A stretch of 64,000 bases of DNA, from assembly GCF_017876535.1 (NCBI RefSeq), contig NZ_JAGIOF010000001.1, positions 1 through 64,000 of the forward strand, read 5' to 3'. The number at the start of each line of letters is the position of its first letter. The stretch's first letter is position 1. The notes under the pieces were generated by a model, which saw only the letters and a list, made by a program, of their open reading frames with translations, did no database searches and was not told the origin of the DNA. The translations under genes were made by a program, and so were the position numbers. Of the stretch, positions 8,770 to 17,194 are shown in pieces. The stretch comes from Paeniglutamicibacter kerguelensis (GTDB lineage: Bacteria; Actinomycetota; Actinomycetes; Actinomycetales; Micrococcaceae).

Positions 8770-8924
8770 GATTCCGTCCAGCCTAGAGGGGAAACGGCGG
8801 CTTCGGCATCGTCCATTTGGCTAGTTCACGGTGCCCATATGCCGGATGCCGCAGCGGTGTTCCCGCGGGAAAACTGATGGGTGGACGACGAAGAATCCGA
8901 AACCACGATTCTCAAGGAGAGAAC

Positions 8925-9908
8925 ATGTCGAAAAAATCCACCGGGCTGCTGGCTTCCACGATCCTGGCCGGCACCATTCTTGCCGGGGGCATCGGCTCGG
9001 CCGCACTGGCGACCCCGGCCAACGCCGCCCCGGACCACCGGACAGAAACCTACACGATGACCGGCGACGCAGGCGGCTCGAAGTTCGAGGGCATCGGGAC
9101 GGACCCACGGCGTGGCACCTTCTACGTCAGCGAAGTCACCGGCGGCGAGATCCACCACGGGGCTTCGGGCACCTCTGCGATGCGCGAATGGCTGGGCGGC
9201 AACGGCACCGATGGCCGCTACACGGCCCGTGGCATCACCGTGGACCGTGCGGGCAACATCTACATTGCCGGCGGACCCAACGGCATCGGCAACGACCGGC
9301 CCGACCTCTGGGTGTACAACGCCCGTGGCGAGCTGCAAGCTGCACTGAAGGCCCCGGGCACGGACGTGTTCCTCAACGACGTGGTCATTGGTGCCGACGG
9401 CGCCGCATACTTCACCAACTCGAACGATGCGCAGATCTTCCGCGTGGCCAAGTCCGGCGGCAAATACACGGCCGTGTTGTGGGCCGATGCAACCGGCACC
9501 ATCGAGCGCAGGGACGGATTCAACCTCGGCGGGATCGAGCTGTCCGCCGACAGGTCGGCCTTCGTGGTGGCACAGGGCAACAGCGGAAAGCTGTGGCGCT
9601 TTGACATCAAGACCCGCAAGGCCACGGCCATCGATACCAGAGGTATTGACCTGGTCAATGCCGACGGGTTGTTGCTGCGCGGCAATACGCTCTCGGTGGT
9701 GCAGAACTTCAGCAAGAAACTGACCACGTTGCGTCTCAGCGCCGACGGCAGCAGCATTCGCCTGCTCGGCCAGCGGGCCACCGATCCGGACCGGGTGCTG
9801 ACCACCGTTGCCCGGTTGCGCGGGCAGACCCTGTTTGTGGACTCGAAGTTCGACGAACAGGTGGCCTCCGGCCCGTACGAAGTCATCACCAACCCGTTGG
9901 CGCGCTAG
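8925..9908 (+). CDS. Exported SMP-30/gluconolactonase-like beta-propeller protein
   Basis: This 327-residue secreted protein has a classical signal peptide (KK, a long Leu/Ala/Gly core, ATPANA-A cleavage near residue 34). The mature part consists of repeated four-stranded blades, for example EGIGTDPRRGTFYVSEVTGGEIH, ARGITVDRAGNIYIAGG, LNDVVIGADGAAYFTNS and GGIELSADRSAFVVAQG, as in SMP-30/NHL six-bladed propellers. I start it at ATG 8925, where AAGGAGA precedes the codon by 4 bases and the signal peptide begins; the frame is open 36 codons further upstream without support. The gene is monocistronic. Lactonase activity is possible but the metal ligands cannot be confirmed by eye. Confidence 0.85.
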   Translation: MSKKSTGLLASTILAGTILAGGIGSAALATPANAAPDHRTETYTMTGDAGGSKFEGIGTDPRRGTFYVSEVTGGEIHHGASGTSAMREWLGGNGTDGRYTARGITVDRAGNIYIAGGPNGIGNDRPDLWVYNARGELQAALKAPGTDVFLNDVVIGADGAAYFTNSNDAQIFRVAKSGGKYTAVLWADATGTIERRDGFNLGGIELSADRSAFVVAQGNSGKLWRFDIKTRKATAIDTRGIDLVNADGLLLRGNTLSVVQNFSKKLTTLRLSADGSSIRLLGQRATDPDRVLTTVARLRGQTLFVDSKFDEQVASGPYEVITNPLAR

Positions 9909-10010
9909 CCGTGGTGATCGTCCCGTTGATCCGCTACGGCGAGCCAGCGGGACGATGGCTCCGGCCGCCCCGGGGCATGGTTGATGCCCTCGGCCGGGAG
10001 GCGTCGAAAG

Positions 10011-11033
10011 TCATGCCCCCGCGGGCGGTGCGGTGGAGGTGCGCAGCACGAATTCGGTGGGGAAGAACTCCGGGGCAGCGCCGTCCGGAGTCGGGTCTTC
10101 CTCGCCCAGCAATTCCATGATGCGTCGCACGGCCGCCTCGCCCTGGGCGTGCGGGTGCTGGGCAATGGTGGTCAGCCCGAAGAGGTCGCCGAGCTCGTGC
10201 CCGTCGATGCCGACCACCGAGAAGTCGTTGGGCACGTTCAGGCCGAGGTCGCGGGCGGCCATGATGGCGCCGAAGGCCATCTCGTCGGAGGCGCAGAGCA
10301 GCGCGGTGGGCCGCCCGCGCGGGTTGGACAGCAGGCTGCGGACCTTTTGGTAGGCGCCGGCGGTGGTGAAATCGGCGTTGAGCAGCCACTGGGGGTTCAC
10401 CCGGATCTCCGCCTGGTCCAGCGCGTACTCGAACCCGTCAAGGCGGGCCGAGGGCAGGCAGAAGTCGATGTTGAATTCGTCGGTTCCGCCCAGGAAGGCG
10501 ATGTCCCGGTGTCCCAGCGAGATCAGGTGCTCGGTGCCCAAGGCCGAGATGTTGAAGTCGTCCACCCGGATCGTCTGCACCTGCGGCAGCAGGCCGCCCA
10601 GGGCCACCAGCGGTTTCTTCACGGCCTGGAGCTGGTGCAGCTCCGGTGCCGTGAGCTTGAGCGTGACGGTGATGACGGCATCGAGGCGTTGGCGCATCAG
10701 CAGGTCCTGGAAGACCGCGTCGCGGTGTCGCTGCTCGCCGCTGGTGTTGTACAGGGTCAGGTCGTAGCCGCGTTCGTTGAGTTCCTGGGTGGCCCCCTGG
10801 AGCACGTTGGCGTAGTACCAGCGGGAGACGGTGGGCATGACCATGCCGATGTTGCGGCTGCGCCCGGAGGCCAGCGACGAGGCGTTGTAGGACAGGACGT
10901 AGCCCAGTTCCTTGGCGGCTTGGTGCACGGCGTCCCGCGAGGCCGACGACACCTTGCCGTTGCCCGAGAGCGCACGGGAGACGGTTGCCACCGAAACCCC
11001 GGCGCGTTGGGCCACATCCTTAATGCTGGACAT
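10011..11033 (-). CDS. LacI-family regulator, probable maltodextrin repressor
   Basis: This 340-residue repressor has an N-terminal LacI helix-turn-helix (IKDVAQRAGVSVATVSRALSG, residues 4-24), a hinge, and a periplasmic-binding-like sensor (RNIGMVMPTVSRWYYANVLQGA through the C-terminal domain). It lies directly downstream of the alpha-glucosidase gene on the same strand, 75 bases apart. It probably binds the two LacI-type palindromes at 12,871-12,890 and 13,042-13,057, which flank the divergent alpha-glucosidase and MalE-type genes. The inducer would be a maltose-type sugar; that is inferred from the neighbours, not from the sensor residues. Confidence 0.92.
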   Translation of the reverse strand: MSSIKDVAQRAGVSVATVSRALSGNGKVSSASRDAVHQAAKELGYVLSYNASSLASGRSRNIGMVMPTVSRWYYANVLQGATQELNERGYDLTLYNTSGEQRHRDAVFQDLLMRQRLDAVITVTLKLTAPELHQLQAVKKPLVALGGLLPQVQTIRVDDFNISALGTEHLISLGHRDIAFLGGTDEFNIDFCLPSARLDGFEYALDQAEIRVNPQWLLNADFTTAGAYQKVRSLLSNPRGRPTALLCASDEMAFGAIMAARDLGLNVPNDFSVVGIDGHELGDLFGLTTIAQHPHAQGEAAVRRIMELLGEEDPTPDGAAPEFFPTEFVLRTSTAPPAGA

Positions 11034-11108
11034 CTTCGCTCGTCTCCCTTGTTGCTCGCATGTTTGTGGTCTTGCCGTCTGTCTTGCCCGTGACGCCCTG
11101 CCGGTGCG

Positions 11109-12842
11109 TCATGCGGGCAGAAGCCACACCGTTGAATCGGGATTCAACAGCCGGCCCGTGGCATCGACGGCGGTGGCGGAACTGGCCTGCAGCACGGTGC
11201 CTTCCGGCAGCGTGAACTGTGCGTTCCCCAGGTTCATGATGACCAGGAGGCCGCCGTTGGCGAACCCAAGCACCTCCGGGGTTCCGGTGTCCACTAGCCA
11301 GCTTAGATCCCCGAGCCCCAGATTGCGGGCCCGACGCAGGCCCAGGGCATTGCGGTACATCCACAGGGTCGAATCGGGGTCCAGTTCCTGGGCCTCGCGG
11401 GTCAGGTGCTGCCAGGTTGCCGGCTGCGGGATCCATGCCTCACCGGCATCGCTGAACCCCAGCGTCGGGTTTCCGGGGGTCCACGGCAGGGGGACGCGGC
11501 AGCCGTCGCGGCCCAGGCGCTCGCCGTTGGTCCGCGCGTAGGTGGGATCCTGCCGAAGCGGGTGGGGGAGCTCGGTGTGGTCGCCCAGGCCCAGTTCTTC
11601 GCCCTGGTACAGGTAGGCGCCCCCGGGCAGGCCCAGCATGAACAGCGTGGCGGCGCGGGCACGGGCAAGGCCCAGTTCCAAGTCCGGTTGCGGATCTTCG
11701 GGCCCCAGCCCGTCGCCCGGACGCGTTGCCGGGGCGACGGTGCCGAACCGGGTGGCGTGGCGGGCCACGTCGTGGTTTGAAAGCACCCAGGTGCTCGGTG
11801 CACCCACGGCGTCGAACGCGTTCAGCGAGCGGGTGATGATTCCCTTCAACGCCTGCGCGTCCCAGCCTGTGTGGAGGAACGGGAAGTTGAAGGACTGGTG
11901 CATCTCGTCGCTGCGCACCCAGTCGGCCATGGCCTCGATCGGATGGACGTTTGCCTCGGCGCACAGCACGCGCTCGCCGTCGTATTCCTCGCAGATTCCC
12001 CGCCAGCGGCGGAACACGTCGTGGACCCCGGGGCGGCCGAACATGGGGGCGTCGGAGAAGGGGAAGCCGGGGGAGGGGGAGCCGTCGGGGGTTCCGCCCC
12101 AATCCGGCAGTGCCGCATCCTTGACCAGGGCGTGGGCCACGTCGACCCGGAAGCCGCCCGCGCCGCGGTCCAGCCAGAACCGCAGGATGTGCTCGAACTC
12201 GTCGCCCACGGCCGGGTTGTCCCAGTTGAAGTCGGGCTGGCTGGAGTCAAAGAGGTGCAGGTAGTACTGGCCGGGGCTTCCGTCGGCCTCGGTGACGCGC
12301 GTCCAGGCCGAGCCGCCGAAGTGCGATTGCCAGTTGTTTGGCGGCAGGTCGCCGCGCTCCCCGCGTCCGTCGCGGAAGATGAACATCTCCCGGGCGGCCG
12401 ATCCGGGGCCCTGGGCAAGGGCTCGGGCAAAGAGCAGGTGCTCGTTGGAGCAGTGGTTGGGTACGATGTCCACGAGGATCTTGACGCCCAGGCGGTTTGC
12501 TTCGGCGACGAGGTCGTCGAAGTCGCCAAGCGTCCCGAAGAGCGGGTCCACCGCGCAGTAGTCGGAAACGTCGTAGCCGGCGTCGCGTTGCGGGGACGCG
12601 AAGAATGGCGAAAGCCACAGGGCGTCGACGCCCAGCGAGGCGATCTTCGGCAGCTCGAGGGTAATGCCCGGCAGGTCACCGACGCCGTTGCCGGTGGTGT
12701 CCCGGAACGAGCGGGGGTAGACCTGGTAAATCACCGATCGGCGCCACCAGTCATCATGCGTCGAGGCGTGGTGAACGGGCGATTCGAGCCGATGGTGCTG
12801 TGCGGGCGGGGCGCTCTCGGCAAGCTCAGGAGTCTGTGGCAT
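11109..12842 (-). CDS. GH13 alpha-glucosidase (oligo-1,6-glucosidase-like subgroup)
   Basis: This cytoplasmic glucosidase of about 577 residues hydrolyses imported malto-oligosaccharides. The four GH13 regions are present: DIVPNHCS (I), GGFRVDVAHA with the nucleophile Asp (II), VLCAEANVHP with the acid/base Glu (III), and VLSNHDVARH (IV). QPDFNWDNPAV is typical of the alpha-glucosidase/oligo-1,6-glucosidase branch. There is no signal peptide. The start is uncertain: ATG 12842 and ATG 12854 (four residues more) are both plausible and neither has a good ribosome binding site. Longer in-frame extensions cross the operator region and are rejected. It is divergent from the MalE-type gene and upstream of the LacI gene. 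Confidence 0.92.
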   Translation of the reverse strand: MPQTPELAESAPPAQHHRLESPVHHASTHDDWWRRSVIYQVYPRSFRDTTGNGVGDLPGITLELPKIASLGVDALWLSPFFASPQRDAGYDVSDYCAVDPLFGTLGDFDDLVAEANRLGVKILVDIVPNHCSNEHLLFARALAQGPGSAAREMFIFRDGRGERGDLPPNNWQSHFGGSAWTRVTEADGSPGQYYLHLFDSSQPDFNWDNPAVGDEFEHILRFWLDRGAGGFRVDVAHALVKDAALPDWGGTPDGSPSPGFPFSDAPMFGRPGVHDVFRRWRGICEEYDGERVLCAEANVHPIEAMADWVRSDEMHQSFNFPFLHTGWDAQALKGIITRSLNAFDAVGAPSTWVLSNHDVARHATRFGTVAPATRPGDGLGPEDPQPDLELGLARARAATLFMLGLPGGAYLYQGEELGLGDHTELPHPLRQDPTYARTNGERLGRDGCRVPLPWTPGNPTLGFSDAGEAWIPQPATWQHLTREAQELDPDSTLWMYRNALGLRRARNLGLGDLSWLVDTGTPEVLGFANGGLLVIMNLGNAQFTLPEGTVLQASSATAVDATGRLLNPDSTVWLLPA

Positions 12843-12870
12843 GCGCTCTATCATAGCGAGGAAAACAGTA

Positions 12871-12890
12871 AAAGTGGAAGCGTTTACTTT
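12871..12890. promoter_or_regulatory. LacI-type operator, proximal to alpha-glucosidase
   Basis: Imperfect palindrome AAAGTGGAAGCGTTTACTTT with the central CG typical of LacI-family sites. It lies about 20-50 bases upstream of the alpha-glucosidase start and closely resembles the second site at 13,042. Confidence 0.7.
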
Positions 12891-13041
12891 CCTGCAACGT
12901 GATCGAAAAGTAGTCGTGCAGACCTTGCCGTTGCTTCGAGTTCCCAGACTTGACGGCATAATCGACCGCCGTGTCTGGTGAGTGGAGGGGTGTGTTGGGC
13001 GCGCTGCGAAACCTACTTTTAACGTGATGTAGACGACATGA

Positions 13042-13057
13042 GTGGAAACGTTTACAC
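13042..13057. promoter_or_regulatory. LacI-type operator, proximal to the MalE-type gene
   Basis: Near-perfect palindrome GTGGAAACGTTTACAC, 79 bases upstream of the binding-protein start. It shares GTGGAA-CGTTTAC with the site at 12,871, so both are probably bound by the same regulator. Confidence 0.75.
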
Positions 13058-13135
13058 TAAATTCACGATACAAGCGCCGACGGCCACAACGACCCCCACG
13101 GGGCGGGGCGCGCGAGACTTGAAAGAGGAAGATTT

Positions 13136-14452
13136 ATGACGGGAACCACCAAACCCGGTGCACACTTCACGCGCCGCACCTTCACCCTCGGAGCAGTTGG
13201 CGCGATTTCCGCGCTGGCACTGACCGCCTGTGGCGGCGGCGGAGCCCCGGCAGCCGGTTCAAGCGCCGCCGCAACGAGCGCCGCCAGCAGTGCACCCGCA
13301 ACGACCACCAGCCTCACCATGTGGGTCGATGCCGAACGGGCCCCGGCGTTGAAGGACATTGCCGCGAAGTTCAAGGCGGAGAAGGGCATCGACGTCAAGC
13401 TGGTCGTCAAGGACTTCGCCGCGGTCCGCGACGACTTCATCACCCAGGCCCCTACCGGCAAGGGGCCTGATGTATTGGTCGGCCCGCATGACTGGCTGGG
13501 CAAGCTGGTCCAGAACGGCGTCGTTGCCCCCGTGCAGCTGGGCGACAAGGCCAAGGACTTCGCCGAAAGCTCCATCAAGGCAGTGACATACGACGGCCAG
13601 ACCTACGCGGTGCCGTACTCGATCGAAAATGTTGCACTGATCCGCAACACCGAACTCGCACCCGATGCCAAGACGACCCTCGACGAAGTGCTCGCCGAAG
13701 GCAAGAAGGCGGTCAGCGCCGGCAAGGCCAAATTCCCGTTCCTGGTGGGCCTGGACCCGAAGCAGGCGGACCCGTACCACCTTTACCCGTTCCAGACCTC
13801 GATGGGTTCCCCGGTTTTCGCGCAGAACGCCGATGGCAGCTATGACGCCGGCAAGCTCACCATGGGCAACGAGGGCGGCCAGAAGTTCGCGCAGCTCCTG
13901 AACGACCTGGGCGACAAGGGCGAGAAGGTCCTGAACTCCAACATCACCGGCGACATCGCCAAGGAGAAGTTCATTGCGGGTGAATCCCCGTACTTCGTGA
14001 CCGGTCCGTGGAACGTGCCCGACATCGAAAAGAAGGGCATCAAGTTCTCCATCGACGCGCTTCCCACCGCGGGTGCGGATCCGGCGCAGCCGTTCATCGG
14101 CGTCAACGGCTTCTTCATCTCCGCCAAGTCCACCAACGCGCTTGCGGCCAACGAGTTCGTCGTCAACTACCTGTCGCAGGAAGCAGCCCAGGACGCGCTG
14201 TTCAGCGTCGGCGGACGCCCCCCGGCACTGACCGCCTCCTTCGACAAGGCAGCCAGCGACCCGGTGGTCAAGGCCTTCGGTGAGATCGGCGCAGACGGCG
14301 TGCCGATGCCGGCGGTCCCGGCCATGGACGCGGTCTGGGCCGACTGGGGAGCAACCCAGCTGAACCTGGTCAAGGGCAAGGAATCCGACCCGGCCGCGGC
14401 CTGGTCCAAGATGACTGCAAACATCGAGAAGAAGATCGCCGGCGGCAAGTAG
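13136..14452 (+). CDS. MalE-type maltose/maltodextrin-binding lipoprotein
   Basis: This 438-residue extracellular solute-binding protein is the sugar receptor of the maltodextrin importer. The N-terminus carries a twin-arginine-like RRTFTLG followed by the lipobox LTAC (lipidated Cys about 31) and an Ala/Ser-rich linker. The mature part resembles MalE: LTMWVDAERAPALKDIAAKFKAEKGI, GPDVLVGPHDWLG, and YAVPYSIENVALIRNTEL. AGAGGAAG lies just before the ATG. It is followed by a strong hairpin and then the MalF and MalG permeases. The specificity is inferred from similarity and the two flanking GH13 enzymes. Confidence 0.93.
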   Translation: MTGTTKPGAHFTRRTFTLGAVGAISALALTACGGGGAPAAGSSAAATSAASSAPATTTSLTMWVDAERAPALKDIAAKFKAEKGIDVKLVVKDFAAVRDDFITQAPTGKGPDVLVGPHDWLGKLVQNGVVAPVQLGDKAKDFAESSIKAVTYDGQTYAVPYSIENVALIRNTELAPDAKTTLDEVLAEGKKAVSAGKAKFPFLVGLDPKQADPYHLYPFQTSMGSPVFAQNADGSYDAGKLTMGNEGGQKFAQLLNDLGDKGEKVLNSNITGDIAKEKFIAGESPYFVTGPWNVPDIEKKGIKFSIDALPTAGADPAQPFIGVNGFFISAKSTNALAANEFVVNYLSQEAAQDALFSVGGRPPALTASFDKAASDPVVKAFGEIGADGVPMPAVPAMDAVWADWGATQLNLVKGKESDPAAAWSKMTANIEKKIAGGK

Positions 14453-14474
14453 TCCCGCTGCGCAAATCCACCAC

Positions 14475-14515
14475 CGTCGGGGGTGATGGCGTGAAACCCG
14501 CCGTCACCCCCGACG
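14475..14515 (+). terminator. Intercistronic hairpin after the MalE-type gene
   Basis: Inverted repeat CGTCGGGGGTGA...TCACCCCCGACG with a GGC/GCC extension, and no T run behind it. It probably acts as a partial terminator or mRNA stabiliser that keeps binding-protein expression above permease expression. Confidence 0.65.
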
Positions 14516-14572
14516 TGCACCCCCATCCGTCGCGCACCGGCGGGAAAGCATCAAAGGAAAGTTGTCGGATCC

Positions 14573-16189
14573 ATGGTCGAAATCGATGAACAGGTGAACG
14601 TGGCAAAGCCGCGGCGCCAGGCACCACCGCCGAGGAAAAGATCCCACGGGCCCGATTCCCTGGGCGGGACCCTGGCCAAGATCATCCTGCTGGGCATCAC
14701 CGACGCAGTGGCCGCCTTTGTGCTTTTCCAATTGGCGCTCAGCGGGGAGTGGCTGGTCTTCGGGATCTCGCTGCTCACCACGCTAGCCATCAACTGGATC
14801 TACCTGCGCCGCGGCGGACTGCCCGCAAAGTACCTGGCACCGGGCGTGATCTTCCTGATGGTCTTCCAGGTCTTCGTGATGATCTTCTCCACCTACATCG
14901 CGTTCACCAACTACGGCGACGGGCACAACTCCACCAAGGAGGATGCGATCGCCTCCATCCAGCTGTCGGCCTCGGAACGCGTCCCCGACTCGCCGCAGTT
15001 CCCCACCTCGGTGCTGGAAAAGGACGGCTCCTACTTCCTGCTGGTCACGACCCCGGAGGGCGAGGCGAAGCTCGGCGGCACCGACCGGCCGCTGGCAACC
15101 GTCACCCCCAGCACCAGTTCCCCGATGGGGGCCGCGACCGGGGTCGACGGGTATGCGACCATGGACTTCGCAACGCTGCTCCAGCACCAGGCCGAAATCA
15201 CCGCCCTGGCCGTCCCGATCAGCGCGAACCCCGAAGACGGGTCGCTGAAGACCGCCGACGGGTCCACCACCTACGTGTACACCCCCAAGCTGAAGTACGA
15301 CGCGGCGGCGGACACCTTCACCGACACCCAAACCGGCGTGGTGTACTCGGACAACGGGCGCGGCTCCTTCGTGGCGCCGGACGGAACCAGCCTGAATACC
15401 GGCTGGAAGGTGAACGTGGGACTGGAGAACTTCCAGCGTGCCTTCACCGATCCCAACCTGCAGGGGCCCCTGGTCCAGGTCGTCCTCTGGACCTTCGCCT
15501 TCGCGATCCTGTCGGTGGCCACCACCTTCGCCCTCGGGCTCTTCCTGGCGATCACCTTCAACAAGGCGGACCTCAAGGGGAAGAAGCTCTACCGGATCCT
15601 GATGATCCTGCCCTACGCGTTCCCCGCGTTCCTCTCCGGCCTGGTGTGGTCCGGGTTGCTGAACCCCGAATTCGGTTTCATCAACAACGCGATCCTGGGC
15701 GGGGCCGACATCCCCTGGCTGACCGACCCGGTGCTGGCCAAGGTCTCGGTGCTCGTGGTGAACCTCTGGCTGGGCTACCCCTACATGTTCCTCGTCTGCA
15801 CCGGCGCACTGCAGTCGCTGCCCGAGGAGGTCGACGAGGCCGCCCGCATGGACGGGGCAAGCCCCTGGCGCATCTTCACGGCCATCAAGCTGCCGCTGCT
15901 GCTGGTCTCGCTGGCCCCGCTGCTGATTTCGTCGTTCGCCTTCAACTTCAACAACTTCAACGTCATCTACATGCTCACCGGAGGCGGGCCGCGCTTCGCC
16001 GACACCACCTTCGACATCGGCTCCACCGACATCCTGATCACCATGGTCTACAAGATCGCCTTCGGCACCGGCACGGGGCGCGACTACGGCCTGGCCAGCG
16101 CCCTGGCCATCCTGATCTTCATCATCGTGGCGGCCGTCTCGGCCCTGAGCTTCAAGAAGACCAAGGCCCTGGAGGAAATCAACCAATGA
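14573..16189 (+). CDS. malF: MalF-type maltodextrin ABC permease
   Basis: This 538-residue permease is long for a sugar permease because, as in enterobacterial MalF, a large extracytoplasmic loop (about residues 115-290, no hydrophobic segments) is inserted between transmembrane helices 3 and 4. After it come the core helices and the EAA loop EEVDEAARMDGASPWRIFTAIKLPLL, which contacts the ATPase. A roughly 30-residue basic cytoplasmic N-terminus precedes the first helix. The last codons overlap the ATG of the MalG partner. The next best explanation would be another oligosaccharide permease, but the P2-like loop and neighbouring GH13 enzymes support maltodextrin. Confidence 0.92.
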   Translation: MVEIDEQVNVAKPRRQAPPPRKRSHGPDSLGGTLAKIILLGITDAVAAFVLFQLALSGEWLVFGISLLTTLAINWIYLRRGGLPAKYLAPGVIFLMVFQVFVMIFSTYIAFTNYGDGHNSTKEDAIASIQLSASERVPDSPQFPTSVLEKDGSYFLLVTTPEGEAKLGGTDRPLATVTPSTSSPMGAATGVDGYATMDFATLLQHQAEITALAVPISANPEDGSLKTADGSTTYVYTPKLKYDAAADTFTDTQTGVVYSDNGRGSFVAPDGTSLNTGWKVNVGLENFQRAFTDPNLQGPLVQVVLWTFAFAILSVATTFALGLFLAITFNKADLKGKKLYRILMILPYAFPAFLSGLVWSGLLNPEFGFINNAILGGADIPWLTDPVLAKVSVLVVNLWLGYPYMFLVCTGALQSLPEEVDEAARMDGASPWRIFTAIKLPLLLVSLAPLLISSFAFNFNNFNVIYMLTGGGPRFADTTFDIGSTDILITMVYKIAFGTGTGRDYGLASALAILIFIIVAAVSALSFKKTKALEEINQ

Positions 16190-17118
16190 GCACCATGACC
16201 GCACCCGCATCCCAGACCCCGGTGCTCGAGCACCGGCCCGAGCCGGCGAAGGAAAACAGGCCCACGTTCGGGCACTGGTTCAAGACCAAGGGCTGGCGCC
16301 ACCTGGTCGCCGTCGTCGCCTCCGCCTTCTCGATCTTCCCGCTGCTCTACGTGCTCTCCGCGGCGCTGAATCCCGCCGGCACCATGGCGGGAGCCAGCAC
16401 GCTGTTCACGGAGATCGGCTTCGGCAACTTCGAGGCGCTCTTCGCCAACCAGGAACGGCCCTTCGGACGCTGGTTCGTCAACACCCTGGTGATCGGCACG
16501 GTGACCTCGGTGGCCACCGTCTTCCTGGGAGCGCTGGCCGCGTACGCCTTCTCCCGCATGCGCTTCACCGGCCGCCGGGCGGGGCTGCTGACGCTCCTGC
16601 TGCTGCAGATGTTCCCGCAGCTGCTCACCGTCGTGGCGATCTTCCTGCTGCTGAACTACATCGGGGACATCATTCCCGCGCTCGGGCTCGGCTCGCAGCT
16701 GGGCCTGATCATGGTGTACCTCGGCGGGGCACTGGGAGTGAACACCTACCTGATGTACGGGTTCTTCAACACCGTGCCGATCTCGCTTGACGAATCCGCG
16801 CGCATCGACGGCGCCAGCCACGTGCAGGTGTTCTTCAAGATCATCCTGCCGCTGGTCACCCCGATCCTCGCGGTCGTCGGCCTGCTGGCCTTCATCGGCA
16901 TCTCCTCCGAGTTCGTGATCGCCTCCGTGGTGCTCACCGACCCCGAATCCCAGACCCTGGCCGTGGGCCTGTACTCCTACGTGGCCCAGCAGCGCAGCGA
17001 GAACTGGGGCGTCTTTGCCGCCGGCGCGGTGCTTGCCGCGGTCCCCGTCATGACGCTCTTCCTCTTCCTGCAGCGCTACATCACCTCCGGCCTGACGGCC
17101 GGCGGCGTCAAGGGCTAG
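16186..17118 (+). CDS. malG: MalG-type maltodextrin ABC permease
   Basis: This 310-residue second permease has six transmembrane segments and the EAA loop PISLDESARIDGASHVQVFFKIILPLV. It ends with FLQRYITSGLTAGGVKG, the usual MalG tail. I start it at ATG 16186, overlapping the MalF stop (ATGA); an open frame extends far upstream only because it shadows MalF. No ATPase follows, so the importer needs a shared ATP-binding subunit, most simply the MsiK-type protein at 20,756-21,886. Confidence 0.93.
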   Translation: MSTMTAPASQTPVLEHRPEPAKENRPTFGHWFKTKGWRHLVAVVASAFSIFPLLYVLSAALNPAGTMAGASTLFTEIGFGNFEALFANQERPFGRWFVNTLVIGTVTSVATVFLGALAAYAFSRMRFTGRRAGLLTLLLLQMFPQLLTVVAIFLLLNYIGDIIPALGLGSQLGLIMVYLGGALGVNTYLMYGFFNTVPISLDESARIDGASHVQVFFKIILPLVTPILAVVGLLAFIGISSEFVIASVVLTDPESQTLAVGLYSYVAQQRSENWGVFAAGAVLAAVPVMTLFLFLQRYITSGLTAGGVKG

Positions 17119-17194
17119 GGGGCGCGCCCGCAACACCCGCGAAGCACCCTCCCCAAAAAGCACCCCCAAAGAGCACACCCAGGAGCAGCACACC

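Noticed and set aside
14783..16210. Very long antisense frame over the MalF-type permease, and similar long antisense frames over other transporters
   Set aside because: They mirror the GC-rich third positions of the true genes; compositions are His/Gly/Arg/Glu-rich with no domains.
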